Positions 60,133-64,000 of a DNA stretch of 64,000 nucleotides are shown here, in pieces (position 1 is the first letter of the stretch; each line of letters starts with the position of its first letter). Under the pieces are notes generated by a model. It saw only the letters and a program-made list of their open reading frames with translations. It ran no database searches and was not told where the DNA came from. A program made the translations under genes and the position numbers. This stretch comes from Sedimenticola_A sp040506425. Lineage in GTDB: Bacteria; Pseudomonadota; Gammaproteobacteria; Chromatiales; Chromatiaceae. The DNA lies in contig OZ245051.1 in the NCBI GenBank assembly GCA_965224515.1, positions 744,001 through 808,000 of the forward strand, in the 5' to 3' direction.

Positions 60133-60672
60133 TCAGTTCTTGAACGGGAAATTGAACGCCTCGAGCAGAGCGCGCCCCTCTTCGTCATTCTTCGCCGTGG
60201 TGGAGATGGTGATATCCAGACCACGCAGTTTGTCGATCTTATCGTAGTCGATCTCAGGGAACATGATCTGCTCCTTGACACCCATACTGTAGTTGCCACG
60301 ACCGTCGAAAGACTTGCCATTCATGCCACGGAAGTCACGAATACGTGGAATCGCGATGTTGATCAGACGATCCAGGAATTCGTACATTCTCTCGCGACGA
60401 AGGGTAACCATACATCCGATGGGCCAACCGTCACGAATCTTGAAGGCAGCAACTGACTTGCGAGCCTTGGTGACAACCACTTTCTGACCAGCGATCTTTT
60501 CCAGGTCAGAAACTGCGAATTCCATAACCTTCTTGTCGCCAATTGCGTCACCAACACCCATGTTCAGGGTGATCTTGGTGATCTTCGGTACTTCCATAAC
60601 GCTCTTGAAGCCGAATTTTTCCTGCAGCTGGCCTACGATCTGGTCGCGGTAAAGTTCATGTAATCTTGCCAT
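60133..60672 (-). CDS. rplE: 50S ribosomal protein L5
   Basis: 179 residues from ATG 60672 (MARLHELYRDQIVGQLQEKF). VPKITKITLNMGVGDAIGDK and FPEIDYDKIDKLRGLDITIS are diagnostic. Binds 5S rRNA with L18. The 13-base gap after rplX is where E. coli carries part of the S8 repressor site. Confidence 0.98.
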   Translation of the reverse strand: MARLHELYRDQIVGQLQEKFGFKSVMEVPKITKITLNMGVGDAIGDKKVMEFAVSDLEKIAGQKVVVTKARKSVAAFKIRDGWPIGCMVTLRRERMYEFLDRLINIAIPRIRDFRGMNGKSFDGRGNYSMGVKEQIMFPEIDYDKIDKLRGLDITISTTAKNDEEGRALLEAFNFPFKN

Positions 60673-60685
60673 TTTACTATCCGCC

Positions 60686-61009
60686 TCAAATATCCACGAC
60701 TTCGCCGTTGGACTTGAAGTAGCGCACTTTACGACCATCTTCCAGTGTTTTGAAACCAACCCGATCGGCCTTGCCGGTATTCGGATTGAAGATCGCAACA
60801 TTGGAAATTGCCAGAGGCATCTCTTTGTCGAGAATGCCACCGGGCTCACCCTTCATAGGGTTGGCCTTGGCGTGCTTCTTCACCATGTTAATGTTCTGAA
60901 CGATGACCTTTTCGTCACCAATGACCTGCAGGACAGTGCCCTGCTTGCCTTTATCCTTACCAGCGATAACGACTACATCATCGCCTTTTTTGATCTTACG
61001 CGTTGCCAT
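60686..61009 (-). CDS. rplX: 50S ribosomal protein L24
   Basis: 107 residues from ATG 61009 (MATRKIKKGDDVVVIAGKDK), preceded by AGGGGTTGG; a TTG two codons earlier is unlikely. The KOW motif DDVVVIAGKDKGKQGTVLQV is clear. It is an early 50S assembly protein. Confidence 0.97.
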   Translation of the reverse strand: MATRKIKKGDDVVVIAGKDKGKQGTVLQVIGDEKVIVQNINMVKKHAKANPMKGEPGGILDKEMPLAISNVAIFNPNTGKADRVGFKTLEDGRKVRYFKSNGEVVDI

Positions 61010-61019
61010 GACCAACCCC

Positions 61020-61388
61020 TTAAAGCACTTCCGGTGCGAGCGAAATGATCTTCATAAATCTTTCGCTACGCAGTTCACGGGTAACCGGGCCGAAAATACG
61101 GGTTCCGATCGGCTGCAGTTGAGCATTGAGAAGCACAGCAGCGTTGCCATCAAAACGAATCAGAGATCCGTCGGAACGACGTACGCCTTTTCTGGTGCGA
61201 ACTACAACTGCATTGTAGACGTCGCCTTTCTTTACCTTTCCTCGGGGGATGGCGTCTTTGACGCTCACCTTGATGATATCCCCGATACCGGCATAGCGAC
61301 GGTGCGAGCCACCCAGCACTTTAATACACTGGACTCGCTTGGCGCCGCTGTTATCCGCGACGTTCAGCATTGTCTGCATCTGGATCAT
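61020..61388 (-). CDS. rplN: 50S ribosomal protein L14
   Basis: 122 residues. MIQMQTMLNVADNSGAKRVQ, then CIKVLGGSHRRYAGIGDIIK. First gene of the spc operon; about 60 bases separate it from rpsQ, where the spc promoter or an operon junction would lie. Confidence 0.98.
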   Translation of the reverse strand: MIQMQTMLNVADNSGAKRVQCIKVLGGSHRRYAGIGDIIKVSVKDAIPRGKVKKGDVYNAVVVRTRKGVRRSDGSLIRFDGNAAVLLNAQLQPIGTRIFGPVTRELRSERFMKIISLAPEVL

Positions 61389-61447
61389 TGGTCTATTCCA
61401 ATCTAATAATCAGTAATCCGAAAACCGCCTGGTATTCCGGGCCGGCT

Positions 61448-61711
61448 TCAAGATGCCTTTTCTACAACCTTGACCAGACGCCAGGTCTTGGTCTTGGAAA
61501 GTGGACGGCATTGTTCAACAACTACCACATCACCGACACCACACTCATTGGTCTCGTCGTGAGCATGCACCTTAGTGGAGCGACGCACGAATTTACCGTA
61601 GATCGGGTGCTTAACTCGGCGCTCGACCAGGACAGTGATGGACTTGTCCATCTTGTCTCCGACCACGCGACCCTGAAGCGTGCGATTGCTAGAAGTCTGC
61701 TCGCTCATCAT
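61448..61711 (-). CDS. rpsQ: 30S ribosomal protein S17
   Basis: 87 residues, RTLQGRVVGDKMDKSITVLV and KHPIYGKFVRRSTKVHAHDE. Its start overlaps the rpmC stop (ATGA). Last gene of the S10 operon. Confidence 0.97.
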   Translation of the reverse strand: MMSEQTSSNRTLQGRVVGDKMDKSITVLVERRVKHPIYGKFVRRSTKVHAHDETNECGVGDVVVVEQCRPLSKTKTWRLVKVVEKAS

Positions 61712-61905
61712 GCTTCACCTGCTTTCGTTTCGTTCAATACGGTTTTGATGCGGGCGATATCTTTACGCACCCGGTTCATTTCGGAAGGACGGGCCAGCTG
61801 CCCGGTTCCCTGTTGCATACGCAGGTTAAACTGTTCCTTGCGCAGCTCCAGCAGGGACTCTTCCAATTCTGCGGGGGATTTTTCCCGAAGTTCAGTTGCC
61901 TTCAT
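61708..61905 (-). CDS. rpmC: 50S ribosomal protein L29
   Basis: 65 residues from ATG 61905 (MKATELREKSPAELEESLLE), which overlaps the rplP stop; a GTG one codon earlier is less likely. LRKEQFNLRMQQGTGQL and KDIARIKTVLNE form the two-helix fold near the exit tunnel. Confidence 0.97.
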   Translation of the reverse strand: MKATELREKSPAELEESLLELRKEQFNLRMQQGTGQLARPSEMNRVRKDIARIKTVLNETKAGEA

Positions 61906-62318
61906 CACAGTACCGTCCGTTTAGCGAATGTGGTCTTAAAGGGCAGTTTCGCTGCTGCCAGCTGGAACGCTTCGCGTGCGAGCTCTTCAGATACACCTTC
62001 GATCTCGAACAGCATGCGGCCAGGCTGAACCAGGCAAACCCAGTACTCCACATTACCCTTACCTTTACCCTGACGTACTTCCAGGGGCTTCTTTGTAATA
62101 GGCTTGTCGGGGAACACACGGATCCAGACTTTACCACCACGTTTTACGTGACGGGAGATCGCACGACGACCGGCTTCGATCTGGCGCGATGTAATCTGAC
62201 CACGGTCAACTGACTGCAGGCCGAACTCACCAAAGCTCACCTTGCCGCCCCGATTTGCCAGGCCGCGGTTACGACCTTTCATCTGTTTACGGAATTTTGT
62301 CCGTTTTGGCATCAACAT
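61905..62318 (-). CDS. rplP: 50S ribosomal protein L16
   Basis: 137 residues, MLMPKRTKFRKQMKGRNRGL at the start, and the signature KPLEVRQGKGKGNVEYWVCL. Overlaps rpmC by one base in a TGATG arrangement. Binds 23S rRNA near the A-site tRNA. Confidence 0.98.
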   Translation of the reverse strand: MLMPKRTKFRKQMKGRNRGLANRGGKVSFGEFGLQSVDRGQITSRQIEAGRRAISRHVKRGGKVWIRVFPDKPITKKPLEVRQGKGKGNVEYWVCLVQPGRMLFEIEGVSEELAREAFQLAAAKLPFKTTFAKRTVL

Positions 62319-62321
62319 GGC

Positions 62322-63014
62322 TTAGCCCCTCTTTCCGGACTTACGCTTAGGTGCTGAAGCTTCCTCTTCCTGGGCAGCTTGAGCGCCTTCGAAGACTTCG
62401 CCCTTGAAGATCCACACCTTCACACCGATGATTCCGTAAGTGGTGTTAGCTTCCGCAAAACCGTAGTCGATATCGGCACGCAGGGTATGCAGAGGCACAC
62501 GGCCTTCACGGTACCACTCGCTTCGAGCGATCTCTGCGCCGTTCAAACGGCCGGCAATGTTGATCTTGATACCCTGGGCACCAAGACGCATGGAGGTCTG
62601 TACAGACCGCTTCATTGCGCGACGGAACATGACGCGACGCTCGAGCTGCTGAGTAATACTCTCGGCAACCAGCTGTGCATCGAGCTCCGGTTTGCGGATC
62701 TCTTCGACACTGATGTGCACCGGGATACCCATACGCTGGGAAACCTCGGAACGCAGAGCATCAATGTCTTCACCTTTCTTACCGATCACCAGGCCTGGAC
62801 GGGCCGTGTGAATGGTAATGTGGGCATTATTTGCCGGGCGATCGATCTGGATGCGGCTGACGGAGGCCTGGGACAGGCGCTTCTTCAGGTAGTCGCGAAC
62901 TTCTAGATCTGTATTCAGCAGATCGGCATAGTCTTTAGAGTCGGCATACCACTTGGAGGTCCACTCTTTGACGATACCCAGCCGAATGCCAGTTGGATGT
63001 ACTTTCTGACCCAT
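62322..63014 (-). CDS. rpsC: 30S ribosomal protein S3
   Basis: 230 residues. MGQKVHPTGIRLGIVKEWTS, the KH domain with VIGKKGEDIDALRSEVSQRM, and GIKINIAGRLNGAEIARSEW. Forms part of the mRNA entry channel. Confidence 0.98.
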   Translation of the reverse strand: MGQKVHPTGIRLGIVKEWTSKWYADSKDYADLLNTDLEVRDYLKKRLSQASVSRIQIDRPANNAHITIHTARPGLVIGKKGEDIDALRSEVSQRMGIPVHISVEEIRKPELDAQLVAESITQQLERRVMFRRAMKRSVQTSMRLGAQGIKINIAGRLNGAEIARSEWYREGRVPLHTLRADIDYGFAEANTTYGIIGVKVWIFKGEVFEGAQAAQEEEASAPKRKSGKRG

Positions 63015-63030
63015 AATGGCCTCTCTTGCC

Positions 63031-63363
63031 TTACTTGTCGGACACAGTCACGGTAATGTGACTGGTACGTTTCAAAATCCGAGCTGCGCGGCCTTTAGCC
63101 CGTGCGCGAATTCGTTTCATGGTCGGGCCTTCATCAACGGCGACGACGGAAACTTTAAGCTCATCGATATCCGCACCCTCATTGTTCTCGGCATTCGCTA
63201 TCGCGGAGTCGAGAACCTTCTTCATCAGGGCAGCGCCCTTTTTGTTGGAGAAGGCGAGCGTGTTAAGTGCCTGCTCAACCGGCAGACCACGGATCTGATC
63301 GGCTACCAGGCGACCCTTCTGGGCCGAGATGCGCGCAAAGCGCAGTTTGGCTACTGCCTGCAT
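63031..63363 (-). CDS. rplV: 50S ribosomal protein L22
   Basis: 110 residues, AVAKLRFARISAQKGRLVAD and the tunnel-lining hairpin followed by GPTMKRIRARAKGRAARILK. Sits between rpsS and rpsC as usual. Confidence 0.98.
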   Translation of the reverse strand: MQAVAKLRFARISAQKGRLVADQIRGLPVEQALNTLAFSNKKGAALMKKVLDSAIANAENNEGADIDELKVSVVAVDEGPTMKRIRARAKGRAARILKRTSHITVTVSDK

Positions 63364-63377
63364 GACTCAAACCCCAA

Positions 63378-63653
63378 TTAACGTTTGGTTTTCTTGTCCG
63401 CTGCATGACCGCGATAGGTGCGGGTCAGCGCGAACTCACCAAGTTTATGACCGACCATGTTCTCAGAAACCAGAACAGGCACATGTTGGCGACCGTTATA
63501 GACCGCGATGGTCAAACCGACCATCTCGGGCAGGACCATTGAACGGCGTGACCAGGTCTTGATCGGACGCTTGCTGTTACTCGCAACCGCCTCATCGACC
63601 TTTTTGGCCAAATGATGGTCCACAAACGGGCCTTTTTTAATTGAACGTGGCAT
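63378..63653 (-). CDS. rpsS: 30S ribosomal protein S19
   Basis: 91 residues, MPRSIKKGPFVDHHLAKKVD and VSENMVGHKLGEFALTRTYR. Located on the 30S head with S13. Confidence 0.98.
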   Translation of the reverse strand: MPRSIKKGPFVDHHLAKKVDEAVASNSKRPIKTWSRRSMVLPEMVGLTIAVYNGRQHVPVLVSENMVGHKLGEFALTRTYRGHAADKKTKR

Positions 63654-63673
63654 TTAAATTACCTCAGTACCGT

Positions 63674-64000
<327 letters not shown>

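Overview
The window is chromosomal DNA from a sulfur-oxidising gammaproteobacterium, probably a marine or saline relative of the Chromatiales and Sedimenticola/Thiodiazotropha group. The evidence is the miaB-phoH-ybeY-corC-lnt cluster, the uvrA/MFS/ssb block beside the alpha ribosomal operon, a flavocytochrome c sulfide dehydrogenase, a sulfur globule protein, and a sucrose synthesis operon of the kind used by salt-tolerant bacteria. The genus is inferred from gene content alone.

Layout. 1-4924 (minus): lnt (cut by the window edge), corC, ybeY, phoH, miaB. 4925-8808: a stretch with an EAL-domain relic, a repeat-rich peptidoglycan-binding lipoprotein and a CmpX-like mechanosensitive channel. 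9048-14954 (plus): sucrose-phosphate synthase, sucrose-phosphate phosphatase, fructokinase and amylosucrase, a complete sucrose synthesis and recovery operon. 15025-18948 (minus): an operon of a nonaheme-c/b-type membrane cytochrome (CbcL-like), fccA and fccB. 19298-24572: an unlisted 44-residue membrane protein, a frameshifted gene remnant, a DMT transporter, YjbQ, a KamA-family aminomutase with a divergent MarR regulator, and pyrC.

24573-37292 is an AT-richer accessory region between pyrC and ksgA. Its left part is a surface-polysaccharide cluster on the minus strand: ABC permease and ATPase, a 965-residue sulfotransferase-sulfotransferase-glycosyltransferase fusion, two GT2 enzymes, a sulfotransferase and a sulfotransferase pseudogene. 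It suggests a sulfated exported glycan. An IS21 transposase relic and a decayed copy of the ksgA 5' end follow. The right part holds three small regulator/target modules (Crp-like with a secreted acetolactate-decarboxylase-like protein; TetR with an HPP membrane protein; MarR with an NTF2-like protein), each with conspicuous perfect palindromes in its control region.

37293-46196: ksgA, lon, a miniature inverted-repeat element, a sulfur globule protein, NnrS, a Deg-type protease, and an ArsR regulator with a cysteine-rich permease. 46393-51207: ssb, an MFS exporter and uvrA. 51305-52620: an acetyltransferase and a SAM hydroxide adenosyltransferase. 52693-64000 (minus): the alpha, spc and part of the S10 ribosomal operons from rplQ back to rplB, which is cut by the window edge. 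No tRNA, rRNA or CRISPR array was seen.

The observations most worth following are the CbcL-like cytochrome heading the fcc operon, the three-domain sulfotransferase/glycosyltransferase fusion, the KamA homologue lacking the lysine-binding aspartates, and the relics and palindromes of the accessory region.
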